DNA of 64,000 bases, taken from Chitinophagaceae bacterium (GTDB lineage Bacteria; Bacteroidota; Bacteroidia; Chitinophagales; Chitinophagaceae). The notes below the pieces were generated by a model. It did not search any database. It worked only from the letters and a program-made list of their open reading frames with translations, and was not told the DNA's origin. Shown here piece after piece: positions 38,413-48,900 of this stretch; position 1 is the stretch's first letter; each line of letters starts with the position of its first letter. The position numbers and the translations under genes are program-made. The stretch spans positions 62,001 to 126,000 of the forward strand of contig CANGWB010000001.1 of the NCBI GenBank assembly GCA_947457465.1. Direction: 5' to 3'.

Positions 38413-39315
38413 GTGATGTGGGATAAATGGATCAGTCAAATTCAGCAAGGAGATGTTCGGGCATTGGCTCGCGCGATTTCATTGGCGGAGAATGATTCGG
38501 CTGAACTCACTGAAGCGCTTGCACACACCACGATCCCGCATAAACCGGTGATCGGGATTACCGGTCCGCCCGGCGCCGGAAAAAGCACCCTGACCGATGC
38601 CCTCATCGGCGCACTCATTTCCGAAGGAAAATCCGTGGCGGTACTATGTGTCGACCCCTCTTCCCCTTTTCACCAAGGAGCTGTATTGGGCGATCGTATC
38701 CGCATGAGTGAGTGGTACACGCATCCGATGGTTTATATCCGCTCGCTGGCCACGCGCGGCGCATTGGGCGGATTGCATCCGCGCATTTTGGAGATCACTG
38801 ATCTGGTAAAATGTTTTACAGCCGATTGGATCTTGATCGAAACGGTGGGTGTGGGGCAAAGTGAAGTGGAAGTAGCCGGACTCGCCGATCGAACTGTAGT
38901 GGTACTCGTACCCGAGGCCGGTGATGAGATCCAGACCATGAAGTCCGGACTCCTGGAGATCGCCGATGTATTCGTTGTCAATAAATCAGACCGACCCGAT
39001 GCGGCCCGATTCCGAAGTCACTTGGAAAGAATGGTGCAGGAAGATCGTGCTCATGGAACAATTATTCCCATCATCAATACGGTAGCCACCGAGAAAAAAG
39101 GTATATCCGATATCATCGACGCCTTGAATACAATGCTCAGCTCTCCCTCACAAAAGGAACGTGAGAAATTATTATTGATGGAAAAAGCGAAGCATCTGCT
39201 TCGGGAGCAGTGGCTGCGTAAACTGGATGCCGTAAAAATGAAAGCATCGCTGAACGAAGCGATGCTGGCAAAAGATTTCAATTTGTATAGCTGGGTGAGT
39301 AACTATGCCGGCTGA
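38413..39315 (+). CDS. meaB: MeaB/ArgK-family methylmalonyl-CoA mutase-associated GTPase
   Basis: IGITGPPGAGKSTLTDALI, VLCVDPSSPFHQGAVLGDRIRM, IRSLATRGALGGL, WILIETVGVGQSEVEVA. Confidence 0.95.
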   Translation: MMWDKWISQIQQGDVRALARAISLAENDSAELTEALAHTTIPHKPVIGITGPPGAGKSTLTDALIGALISEGKSVAVLCVDPSSPFHQGAVLGDRIRMSEWYTHPMVYIRSLATRGALGGLHPRILEITDLVKCFTADWILIETVGVGQSEVEVAGLADRTVVVLVPEAGDEIQTMKSGLLEIADVFVVNKSDRPDAARFRSHLERMVQEDRAHGTIIPIINTVATEKKGISDIIDALNTMLSSPSQKEREKLLLMEKAKHLLREQWLRKLDAVKMKASLNEAMLAKDFNLYSWVSNYAG

Positions 39316-39524
39316 TCGGATTCCTGCTCCGACTTCCACCATTTATAGGCCAGAAAGCCGATGATGGCGAGCGGCATGAAGGCGAGATAGAGAATACCTG
39401 TATTCATCCCCTCCGCCGGTTTCTCCCCCAACTGTTGCGCGGTTTTAGTACAGACCGAACACTGAGCAACGGCCTGCCAGGCAGTTGTTAAACTGATCAA
39501 TAATATGAACGCGATCCTCTTCAT
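39303..39524 (-). CDS. Small signal-peptide/TM protein with a CxxC motif
   Basis: MKRIAFILLISLTTAWQAVAQCSVCTKTAQQLGEKPAEGMNTGILYLAFMPLAIIGFLAYKWW. Confidence 0.7.
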   Translation of the reverse strand: MKRIAFILLISLTTAWQAVAQCSVCTKTAQQLGEKPAEGMNTGILYLAFMPLAIIGFLAYKWWKSEQESDQPA

Positions 39525-39549
39525 ATCAACCATCTAAACTTTCTCAACA

Positions 39550-39597
39550 CTCTCAACTAACCTAAACCTCCTCAACCCGCTCAACTCCCTCAACTCT
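39550..39597. repeat. Degenerate CTCAACNNN array after the typA stop codon
   Basis: CTCAAC-TAA-CCTAAAC-CTC-CTCAAC-CCG-CTCAAC-TCC-CTCAAC-TCT. Confidence 0.75.
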
Positions 39598-41403
39598 TTA
39601 CGCCAGTTCCATTCGCTTCTGATCTTTCTTACGCTCGTCTTCGTTCAGTATAACCTTCCGCATGCGGATAAAGTTCGGTGTAACCTCGATGCACTCATCC
39701 TGTTGAATATATTCCATACACTCTTCCAGGGTCATCAATGTTTTTGGTGCGATACGAGTAGCATCGTCACTTCCACTGGCGCGGTGGTTGGTCAACTTCT
39801 TGGCTTCGGTAACGTTCACCACCAGGTCTCCCGGTTTGATGTTTTCCGCCACGATTTGTCCGGCATACACCTCTTCACCCGGCTCGACGAAGAACGTACC
39901 GCGGTCCTGTAATTTATCGATAGAGTACCCGGTCGAACGCTCTTGGAATTTAGAAACCAACACCCCGTTATTACGTCCGGGAATGGGACCTTTCCAGCCT
40001 TTGTATTCGCGGAAGCGATGGGCCATCACGGCCTCACCGGTTGTGGCGGTGAGCATTTGTGTACGCAAGCCGATCAGTCCGCGTGAAGGAATATCGAATT
40101 CCAAGTGCTGCATGCTGCCCTTCGTCTCCATCACCAGCATCTCACCTTTGCGACGGCTGACCAGATCGATCACTTTTGAAGCGAACTCTTCCGGCACATC
40201 CACCACCAAGGTCTCATAGGGCTCAGACCTCACGCCATCAATGTCTTTCACGATCACCTGTGGTTGTCCCACCGTGAGCTCATATCCTTCCCGACGCATG
40301 GTCTCGATCAAAATACCCAAGTGAAGGATACCACGACCATACACCAAGAAACTATCTCCCTCAGGCGTATCCACCACACGAAGTGCCAGGTTCTTCTCCA
40401 TCTCCTTCATCAAGCGATCACGCAGGTGACGAGAGGTGACAAATTTTCCATCTTTTCCGAAGAATGGAGAGTTATTGATCGAGAACAACATGTTCATCGT
40501 GGGCTCATCCACCGCAATGCGTGGCAATGCTTCCGGATTTTCCGCATCGGCGATCGTATCTCCGATATTGAAATCCTCGATACCCACCACGGCGCAAAGA
40601 TCACCGGCATGTACTTCAGTTACTTTTTTCTTACCCATCCCCTCGAATACATACAATTCTTTCACACGGCAACGCTTGGCCGTACCATCGGCTTGCATGA
40701 GGGCGATCGGCTGATTTTCTTTGATCATACCGCGACCTACTTTTCCTACGGCAATACGTCCGAGGAAAGAAGAATAGTCGAGTGACGTGATCTGCATTTG
40801 CAAGGCTCCCTCTGCTACTTTGGGTGGTGGTACGTGCTTAATGATACCATCCAGCAGCGGAAGAATATTATCGATCGGCTCCAATGAATCATTGAACCAG
40901 CCGTTCTTTCCGCTTCCATAATAGGTGGGGAAGTTCAACTGCTCTTCCGTTGCATCGAGATTGAAGAAAAGTTCAAAGACCGCATCGTGCACTTCATCGG
41001 GACGGCAATTCGGTTTATCCACTTTATTGATCACCACGATCGGATGCAGATTCAACTGCAGGGCTTTTTGCAATACGAAACGGGTCTGCGGCATCGGGCC
41101 TTCAAAGGCATCCACCAGCAGGATCACACCATCAGCCATTTTAAGTACACGCTCCACCTCACCTCCGAAATCGGCGTGACCCGGGGTATCGATCACATTG
41201 ATCTTGTAGCCACCGTACACCACCGCTGCGTTCTTGGAGAAAATGGTGATGCCGCGCTCACGTTCCAGGTCGTTACTGTCCATGATCAACTCCCCTGTCT
41301 CCTGGTTTTCACGAAAAACCTGTGTGGCGTGCAGAATCTTGTCCACCAGGGTTGTTTTTCCGTGGTCAACGTGGGCGATAATGGCTATGTTTCTGATATT
41401 CAT
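39598..41403 (-). CDS. typA: Translational GTPase TypA/BipA
   Basis: MNIRNIAIIAHVDHGKTTLVDKIL, ERERGITIFSKNAAV, NVIDTPGHADFGGEVERVL. Start set at MNIRN. Confidence 0.96.
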   Translation of the reverse strand: MNIRNIAIIAHVDHGKTTLVDKILHATQVFRENQETGELIMDSNDLERERGITIFSKNAAVVYGGYKINVIDTPGHADFGGEVERVLKMADGVILLVDAFEGPMPQTRFVLQKALQLNLHPIVVINKVDKPNCRPDEVHDAVFELFFNLDATEEQLNFPTYYGSGKNGWFNDSLEPIDNILPLLDGIIKHVPPPKVAEGALQMQITSLDYSSFLGRIAVGKVGRGMIKENQPIALMQADGTAKRCRVKELYVFEGMGKKKVTEVHAGDLCAVVGIEDFNIGDTIADAENPEALPRIAVDEPTMNMLFSINNSPFFGKDGKFVTSRHLRDRLMKEMEKNLALRVVDTPEGDSFLVYGRGILHLGILIETMRREGYELTVGQPQVIVKDIDGVRSEPYETLVVDVPEEFASKVIDLVSRRKGEMLVMETKGSMQHLEFDIPSRGLIGLRTQMLTATTGEAVMAHRFREYKGWKGPIPGRNNGVLVSKFQERSTGYSIDKLQDRGTFFVEPGEEVYAGQIVAENIKPGDLVVNVTEAKKLTNHRASGSDDATRIAPKTLMTLEECMEYIQQDECIEVTPNFIRMRKVILNEDERKKDQKRMELA

Positions 41404-41424
41404 GTAGTTGTTTAAAAAGCTGCG

Positions 41425-41432
41425 CAAAGGTA
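41425..41432 (-). promoter_or_regulatory. -7 element TACCTTTG upstream of typA
   Basis: TAnnTTTG on the minus strand, 21 nt before the ATG. Confidence 0.4.
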
Positions 41433-41445
41433 CGCTATTTCAGCC

Positions 41446-41501
41446 GAGGGTTGAGAGATGAGGGTTGAGTAAAAAAATTCTCAACCCTAAACTCTCATCT
41501 C
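41446..41501. repeat. Inverted pair of the GTTGAG/CTCAAC repeat family
   Basis: GAGGGTTGAGAGATGAGGGTTGAG-TAAAAAAATT-CTCAACCCTAAACTCTCATCTC; perfect GGGTTGAG/CTCAACCC arms. Confidence 0.65.
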
Positions 41502-41506
41502 TAAAC

Positions 41507-41514
41507 TATATTTA
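41507..41514 (+). promoter_or_regulatory. -7-like element TATATTTA 3 nt before the hydrolase ATG
   Basis: TATATTTA-GGG-ATG. Confidence 0.35.
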
Positions 41515-41517
41515 GGG

Positions 41518-42516
41518 ATGAAATTTTTAAAGATAACCGGAGTCATTGCGCTGGCACTCATTGCTCTATACCTGGCCGGACCCAAACCTTCCAAACCACA
41601 TTACAACAACGATCTACCAGCCCTGCCGGCTGGCGCTGTCGAGCTGGAACAATATGTGGCCGATCAGGAAGCCAAGCATAAACTCAAACCCGATAACCAG
41701 GCACGCATCGTCTGGTACAACGATTCCTCCAAAGCGATCACAGAATATGCCGTGGTGTATCTGCACGGATTCTCCGCCTCGCAAGAAGAAGGCGACCCCG
41801 TACACATCGACTTCGCTAAAAAGATCGGTGCCAATCTGTATCTGAGTCGGCTCGACGCACACGGACTCGATACGTCACACCCACTCGCGTCTTTCACAGC
41901 AGAAGGTGTTTGGAACAGTGCCAAAGAAGCCTATGCTATCGGAAAAAAGATCGGTAAGAAAGTGATCTTAATGTCTACCTCTACCGGCGGTACCGTTGCC
42001 CTGAAACTTTGTGCCGAATATCCGGATATCGCTGCCTCCCTTCTATTCTCACCCAACATCGCCATCAACGACTCGAAAGCATGGATGTTGAATAATCCAT
42101 GGGGAAAGCAGATCGCAGAAGCCATCGTCGGAAAATTCAGAGAGATCCCTGACACCACAGAAGCCTATGCCAAGTATTGGGATCGTCGCTATGTGACCTA
42201 TTCGGTTGTTCAACTGCAAGAGCTTTTAGAAACGACGATGAAAGCTTCGCTCTTCGAACGGATCAAAACGCCCACCCTCCTATTGTATTTCTACAAGAAT
42301 GAACAGGAGCAAGATCCGGTCGTGAAAGTATCCGCCATGAAACGCATGTTCAGTCAGATCAGTACGCCCGATTCGCTGAAGCGACAAGTAGCACTGCCAA
42401 ACGTCGGTAATCACGTGATGGGCTCCTGGGTAAAATCAAAGGACCTCAACAGCGTCCACCTGGCCTGCGAAGGATTTGCCAATGACATTCTTCACATACC
42501 CTTCACACAGAACTGA
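41518..42516 (+). CDS. Alpha/beta hydrolase with N-terminal hydrophobic anchor
   Basis: YAVVYLHGFSASQEEGDPVH, VILMSTSTGGTVALKLC, PNVGNHVMGSW. Confidence 0.88.
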   Translation: MKFLKITGVIALALIALYLAGPKPSKPHYNNDLPALPAGAVELEQYVADQEAKHKLKPDNQARIVWYNDSSKAITEYAVVYLHGFSASQEEGDPVHIDFAKKIGANLYLSRLDAHGLDTSHPLASFTAEGVWNSAKEAYAIGKKIGKKVILMSTSTGGTVALKLCAEYPDIAASLLFSPNIAINDSKAWMLNNPWGKQIAEAIVGKFREIPDTTEAYAKYWDRRYVTYSVVQLQELLETTMKASLFERIKTPTLLLYFYKNEQEQDPVVKVSAMKRMFSQISTPDSLKRQVALPNVGNHVMGSWVKSKDLNSVHLACEGFANDILHIPFTQN

Positions 42517-42518
42517 TC

Positions 42519-43574
42519 ATGAGTTATCGTGCCCGCATCGCCGGTATCGGACACTATGTGCCGAAAAACGTTTTCACGAATAACGATCTGACTCGATACA
42601 TGGAGACCTCTGATGAATGGATCAGGGAACGGACCGGCATCGAGGAAAGACGTTATGCCGATCGGCTCGGTGAAACCACCACTACTATGGGCGTGGAAGC
42701 GGCCCGCATCGCCATGGATCGAGCAGGTACCACACCTGAAGAGATCGACTTCATCCTTTTCGCTACACTTAGCCCGGATTACTATTTCCCCGGTTGTGGC
42801 GTATTGCTGCAACGCGCCCTAAAGATGAAAGAGATCGGCGCCTTGGATGTCCGTAATCAATGTTCCGGATTCGTATATGCCCTTAGTGTTGCCGATCAGT
42901 TCATTCGTTCAGGCATGTACAAGAATATACTGGTGGTTGGATCGGAAAAGCATTCATTCGGATTGGATTTCACCACTCGCGGTAGAAACGTTTCAGTGAT
43001 CTTCGGTGACGGCGCCGGTGCGGCCGTGTTGCAACGAGCCGAGCGAGATGGGCAAGGGATTCTCTCCACGCATCTGCATAGTGATGGAGAAAGTGCGGAG
43101 ATCCTGGCGATGTACAATCCGGGTACGCATGCGAATCATTGGATGCCGGAAACGCCCTATGCCAGTTTTGATGAGGCGGAGATCGGTCAGACGTTCTTCA
43201 GTAAGAAAATGATCGAAGAAGGGCAGATCTATCCGTACATGGATGGTCCGGCTGTTTTCAAAAAAGCCGTCATCAAGTTCCCCGAGGTGATCCTCGAAGC
43301 CCTAACGGCCAATCAACTTCAAACGACTGACTTGTCGTTGTTGATCCCGCATCAAGCGAATTTGCGCATCGCACAATTCGTACAGCAAAAATTGAAGCTG
43401 CGGGATGATCAGGTGTATAACAACATTCAACGATACGGCAACACCACGGCCGCCTCGGTTCCCATTGCACTCAGTGAAGCCTGGGAGCAGGGGAAAGTGA
43501 AAGAGAACGATCTGGTCTGCCTGGCCGCTTTCGGAAGCGGATTCACCTGGGCTAGTGCACTCGTCCGCTGGTAA
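42519..43574 (+). CDS. fabH: 3-oxoacyl-ACP synthase III (FabH/KAS III family)
   Basis: IAGIGHYVPKNVFTNNDL, DEWIRERTGIEERRY, NQCSGFVYALSVADQFI, LLIPHQANLRI, YGNTTAASVPIALSEA. Confidence 0.93.
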   Translation: MSYRARIAGIGHYVPKNVFTNNDLTRYMETSDEWIRERTGIEERRYADRLGETTTTMGVEAARIAMDRAGTTPEEIDFILFATLSPDYYFPGCGVLLQRALKMKEIGALDVRNQCSGFVYALSVADQFIRSGMYKNILVVGSEKHSFGLDFTTRGRNVSVIFGDGAGAAVLQRAERDGQGILSTHLHSDGESAEILAMYNPGTHANHWMPETPYASFDEAEIGQTFFSKKMIEEGQIYPYMDGPAVFKKAVIKFPEVILEALTANQLQTTDLSLLIPHQANLRIAQFVQQKLKLRDDQVYNNIQRYGNTTAASVPIALSEAWEQGKVKENDLVCLAAFGSGFTWASALVRW

Positions 43575-43583
43575 ATCCATTCT

Positions 43584-44012
43584 ATGAAATACAGTATCCT
43601 ATTTCTTGCCTTGTTTTTTTCTATGTCGACCGGAAACGCTCAGTACAAATGGTGTGTATCGATGCTGGGTAAAACAAAACTCAAAAATGTAGAAGAAAAC
43701 CGTGAAGGAAATATGGTGATGGTGACTACGGCCGAGCTGAACAAACCGGGTTGGTTTGAGATCAAGTTCAATAAGTATGATACGGAAGTGCGTCGGACCG
43801 TTTTCGTGAATGACGCAAGTGGATCGAGTATGCAGAATTGGGAGGAGGTGAAAAAGAACTGGAGGATATCGACCGAAGCGTTGAAGAAACTGTTTGACAA
43901 GGGAGAAGAACTATCCTTTTTTTTTACGGAGATACCCAGAGACATCAATAAAGCCATGGTGATAAAGGTGCGTCCGCTGCATCTTTGCACGGTAAAACGA
44001 AGTGAAAAGTGA
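43584..44012 (+). CDS. Hypothetical secreted protein
   Basis: Signal peptide MKYSILFLALFFSMSTGNAQ; 142 aa; tightly packed between fabH and the DGK-like gene. Confidence 0.7.
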   Translation: MKYSILFLALFFSMSTGNAQYKWCVSMLGKTKLKNVEENREGNMVMVTTAELNKPGWFEIKFNKYDTEVRRTVFVNDASGSSMQNWEEVKKNWRISTEALKKLFDKGEELSFFFTEIPRDINKAMVIKVRPLHLCTVKRSEK

Positions 44013-44941
44013 GTCGACGGATCCTCTTCATCATCAATCCCATTGCGGGCACGCGCTCCAAGAAGCATCTGCCGGTGCTGATCGAGCAGGCTTGTCGCAA
44101 GGTGGAATTGCCTTTTGAAATAGTAGACTCGACGAAGGATGGAAACTATGATCGCATCCGTTCGATGATACTGCAACATGGATTTACGGATGTGGCGATC
44201 GCCGGTGGGGATGGAACCTTGAGTGCGGTACTAGGCGCACTACGGGATCTGCCGGTGCAATTCGGTATCATTCCGGTCGGATCGGGTAACGGATTGGCCC
44301 GTGCGGCGCGCATACCGATGAATCCGACAAAGGCTGTGAGTCTGATCGTGATCGGTCGGGCCTTACCGGTGGATGGTTTTACCGTGAACGGTCGATTTGC
44401 TTGTATGTTATCCGGGCTCGGATTTGATGCCGCCGTAGCGGCTGGATTTGCAGAGATGGGGCAGCGGGGACTAGTCAATTATGTTCGTCAGGTTATACGT
44501 CATTTCCGAAAAGCGCCCCGATATTCTTTTCAATTGGAATGGGGCGATCAGAAACTCGAGACGGGTGCTTGGTTCATTTCGGTGGCGAACAGCAATCAGT
44601 TCGGGAACGGATTCACCATTGCACCGAAAGCCTCCTTGAATGATGGATTGTTGGATGTGGTGGTGGTAAAGGAGCAATCGAAAACGAGTGTGATCCTGCG
44701 CGTGATCAAGCAGGTGTTGGGTGGCTATCGATTGCAGACCGAATCGGACATCAATGAGAAGAAGCGGATACTATACATTCAATCCGATCAGATAACGATT
44801 CAAAATCTTGAAAACGCGCCGTTGCACATCGACGGCGATCCAGTAGAGACAGCCTCCAGGATTCGCATGGAGATCATCCCGAATGCGTTTAATCTGATCC
44901 GACCGTTAGGGAGAATGAATAAGCGGACGGTGTTTGGTTAA
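44009..44941 (+). CDS. Diacylglycerol kinase / lipid kinase family protein (YegS-like)
   Basis: ILFIINPIAGTRSKK, VAIAGGDGTLSAVLGAL, FGIIPVGSGNGLARAARIP. GTG start overlaps the upstream gene. Confidence 0.92.
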   Translation: MSRRILFIINPIAGTRSKKHLPVLIEQACRKVELPFEIVDSTKDGNYDRIRSMILQHGFTDVAIAGGDGTLSAVLGALRDLPVQFGIIPVGSGNGLARAARIPMNPTKAVSLIVIGRALPVDGFTVNGRFACMLSGLGFDAAVAAGFAEMGQRGLVNYVRQVIRHFRKAPRYSFQLEWGDQKLETGAWFISVANSNQFGNGFTIAPKASLNDGLLDVVVVKEQSKTSVILRVIKQVLGGYRLQTESDINEKKRILYIQSDQITIQNLENAPLHIDGDPVETASRIRMEIIPNAFNLIRPLGRMNKRTVFG

Positions 44942-45915
44942 CGCCCCATTCTCCACTGCAACGACAACTCTATCGAGCGTGCAGGCTTCGGACCTTTGGT
45001 CAGATCACTCAGCGTAACATCGTACGAAAATCCTATCTGCACTTTATTCCACTCCACAAATAAGTACGGCGATACGGCATCACTGCTGCGATACCAGATC
45101 CCCGCACCCACCATTTCCTTATTGACACCGATGAGCTTGGCATAGCTAACCCCAGCAAGCATGTACTCGACTGAAGCCTGATTCTGATACAAACCGCGCA
45201 GGTTGATGATCGTCGTTTCATTGAGATATTTCTGATAACTCACTTGGCCTGAAAAACGAACCGGGATGATCTGATTCACGTCGCCCAACGCCGATTGACG
45301 GGGACGGTTCAAATGAAAGGCCGATGCACCGATGTCGAAGAAATCGCCCGTCTCTCGGTTTTCATGTCGATATAAAAGTCCGGCGCCAACTGTCATGAAA
45401 GGTTCCAGATTTTGTAAGGCTGACTCGCCCGTAGGCAACGACAGATCGAATCCGCCACTCGTGAACTGCGCATCGAAAGATTGATTCAGAAAATCGATAC
45501 GCCGATCGGCATAACTCGCCGTCAAACCGGCACCAAAACTCTTATACCCTTCCAGATCGATGGGTACATGATAGGAAGCCGTCAACGTTGCATAGTTGCT
45601 CTTGAACGCCCCCCGCATACTACGATCGTTCATCAATTGAAATCCGATATTGAACGGATTTTGCGCATCACTTTCCTGTTTGCCAAATTTGGCATCCGCC
45701 GATACCAAAGCCGTGGTGAACGGATCGATGGCATTGCCCCATTGCTGTCGGTAATTGCTCATTACCCGAACCTGTCCTTCGAATACACCGGTATAGGCCG
45801 GATTCACCATCAGCGGCGCAGAATAAAATTGTGTGAAATGCGGATCCTGGGCAGAACTTGAGAGCGCCCCCGCAACAGCCACAATGATGAATATATTTCG
45901 TAAACGCATGGTCAT
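44938..45915 (-). CDS. PorP/SprF family type IX secretion system membrane protein
   Basis: SAQDPHFTQFYSAPLMVNPAYTGVFEGQVRVMSNYRQQW is a PorP/SprF N-terminal signature. Confidence 0.93.
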   Translation of the reverse strand: MTMRLRNIFIIVAVAGALSSSAQDPHFTQFYSAPLMVNPAYTGVFEGQVRVMSNYRQQWGNAIDPFTTALVSADAKFGKQESDAQNPFNIGFQLMNDRSMRGAFKSNYATLTASYHVPIDLEGYKSFGAGLTASYADRRIDFLNQSFDAQFTSGGFDLSLPTGESALQNLEPFMTVGAGLLYRHENRETGDFFDIGASAFHLNRPRQSALGDVNQIIPVRFSGQVSYQKYLNETTIINLRGLYQNQASVEYMLAGVSYAKLIGVNKEMVGAGIWYRSSDAVSPYLFVEWNKVQIGFSYDVTLSDLTKGPKPARSIELSLQWRMGR

Positions 45916-45920
45916 ATTTT

Positions 45921-48900
45921 TTATCGCAGCAGAATGACTGTGCCGCTTCGTTTGATGATGTTTCCGTCAATGTCTTTTCCTTCCGCCATCCAGGCATAGG
46001 TCTCCATGGGTTGTTTCACACCCTTGTATATACCATCCCATCCCTGATTTTCTTGGGTAGTTTGATACATCAATTGTCCCCAGCGATCATAGACCCGGAA
46101 ATAGATCAGATCCGCGATACCCGCCAGGCGCGGGATCAGCACATCATTGGCACCGTCTCCATTCGGGGAGAAGGTAGTCGGCAGATAGATCTCTCGCTGT
46201 GCGAATAGGCGCACCAATAACGTATCGGTGATCACACATCCTTCCGTCGTGTTGATGCGGATGAGATACTGTTGTTGCTGATTGTAATTGAATATGGGTG
46301 TCTGGATCGCAGGATTATTCAGTCCGACAGATGGTGTCCACTGATATCCCGCACCGGTAAACAGCCTTGCTTGCAGTTGCAAGTTGCGGTTGGTAACGGC
46401 GTTCAAACTTGGATAGCGAACATTGGCCGGGGGTGGGGAAATAATCACCGGCTTGGTGACGGTGGAATTGAGCGTGGGACAAGCCAGCGGCGTCACCACC
46501 AAAGTGACATTGTAACTGCCGGGCTGTACATAAATATGCGATGGATTGACCAGCGTTGACGTATTCCCATCTCCGAAACTCCAACCATTACCCACTATTC
46601 CACTGCCATTGATTTGCGAAAGGTTAGTGAAGGTGGTGGGGAAGCCGGCACAATATTTATCGAAAGAGAAATCGGCGGTAGGCCTGCTGATCAGCGAAAG
46701 TGTGATGGCATTACTGACCGTACCGGTACAAGCAAAGGCACTGATCGGAATCACGGTATAAATTCCGGGAAGTGTAGCTGCATAGGTAGCAGCCGTAGCA
46801 CCTGGGATCAGATTAGTATTCAGATACCATTGATAGGTCGATCCGCCACTGGCGGTGAGCGTTACCGAGGATCCCTGACAGATCACCGAAGTGCCCGGAT
46901 TAGCAAGGGTAGCTGTTGGTGTCGGGTTGACCGTGATGGTAAAGCTGCGTGGCGTTCCCGTACAGGTAACACCTCCATTGGTATAGTTCGGTGTTACCGT
47001 GATGGTAGCCGTAATCGGAGTAGCCGTACTATTCAGCGCTGTGAAGGATGCGATGTTACCCGTACCACTGGCGGCCAGTCCGATCGAGGTGGTGGTGTTG
47101 GTCCAGTTATAGACCGTTCCCGTCACCGCTCCGCTGAAACTAATAGCCGTAGTAGCTGCCCCGTTACAAACCGATTGGTTGCTGACAGCATTTACGGTAG
47201 GTGTCGGATTCACGGTGATCGTGAAGGATCGAGACGTACCGGTACAAGTCACTCCGCCATTCGTGTAACTCGGTGTAACGGTTATGGTGGCGGTGATCGA
47301 TGTTGTTCCGGTATTGACCGCCGCGAAAGAAGCAATGTTACCTGTACCGCTGGCCGCGAGCCCGATCGAGGTTGTGCTGTTGGTCCAACTATAGTTCGTA
47401 CCTGCAACCGCTCCGGTGAAAGAAACAGCTGTGGTGTTCGCTCCGTTGCAGAGTGTTTGATCGGAGGGCAGTGTTACAGTCGGTGTTGGATTCACCGTGA
47501 TCGTGAATGTTTGTGCCGTGCCCGTACAAGTCACTCCACCATTCGTGTAGCTCGGTGTTACGGTGATGGTAGCTGTGATGGGTGTTGTACCGGTATTAAC
47601 AGCTGCGAAGGAAGCAATGTTACCGGTACCGCTGGCAGCCAAACCGATCGAAGTAGTATTGTTGGTCCAGTTGTACACCGTTCCGGTCACGACACCGCTG
47701 AAGGAAATCGCAGTGGTACTTGCTCCGTTGCACAGCGTTTGATTATTGATCGCATTTACGGTGGGGGTCGGATTCACTGTGATGGTGAAAGTGATGGGCG
47801 TGCCGGTACAGGTGAGTCCGCCATTCGTGTAAGTAGGCGTAACAGTGATTGTAGCTGTGATGGGGGTTGTAGTGGTATTAACAGCCGCAAAAGAGGCAAT
47901 ATTACCCGTACCACTAGCCGCGAGTCCGATCGAAGTGGTGTTGTTGGTCCAACTATAAACCGTTCCAGCTACAGATCCAGTGAAATTGATGCCGGCGAAG
48001 TTGGCGCCGTTGCAAACAGCGGTATTGTTTACGGCGTTTACGGTTGGAGTGGGATTGACGGTGATGTTAACGGCGCGCGAGGTATCACGACAATCCAGTG
48101 CATTGACCAGTGCCACCCGATAGGTACCCGACTGCGTGGCATTATACGTTTGTGCTGTAGCACCCGGTATGGCAGCGCCATTGAGTAACCACTGATAACT
48201 GCTGGCAGATCCGGCTTGCATACGGACCTGTCCGCCCGTAGCACAAAGTTGCGGTGGGTCGAGCAGCGTGAGGGTAGTGTCAACCGTGGAGACAGTCACC
48301 TTTACACTATCCGTACAGGTAGTGATGCCGTCTGTTACCGTTACGTAATAAGTAGTAGTTTGAGTGGGACTAACCGTGATGCTGTTTGTGGTGGCGCCTC
48401 CGGGAGACCAGGTGACGGAGGGTCTGGCATTATAAAACTGTTGTAATTCGGCTTGAGATAGACAACGGTTATAAATGAACACATCATCGATTTCGCCATT
48501 CCAGAAGTAACCAAACGGCGGCATATTAGGATGGGGTAGATATCCTATATTGAGTGCATATGTCTGCGTGGTCAATGTTCCGCTGAGCGGCTGAGTAATT
48601 GCGAGAATAGAATTACAGTATAGGTTGGCAGTTATTCCATCGTATGTAAAAACAATTAAATTCCAATCATTCAAAATCAATCGACCTGCAACCGGATCAT
48701 TAAAAATATAATATTGGCCGTTTACTTTTACTTCAAGCGTAAGTTTTCCATCGCCAGATACACGAACGCCCCAATTTCTGGCAGAATTATTACCGTTTAC
48801 ATCAAATGACTTGTTGATAATGTACTGCTCGCTTGGCCCAAATGCCCTCGGACGAACCCAAGCACCAACAGATATTAGCTGAGGATTTAGTGCTATTGAA

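Noticed and set aside
46614-48188. 524-aa plus-strand ORF (and other plus-strand ORFs in 48-54 kb)
   Set aside because: Antisense to the repetitive Thr/Ser/Gly-rich giant protein; its Arg/Cys/Ser-rich composition and periodicity mirror the sense repeats. No start context or family similarity.
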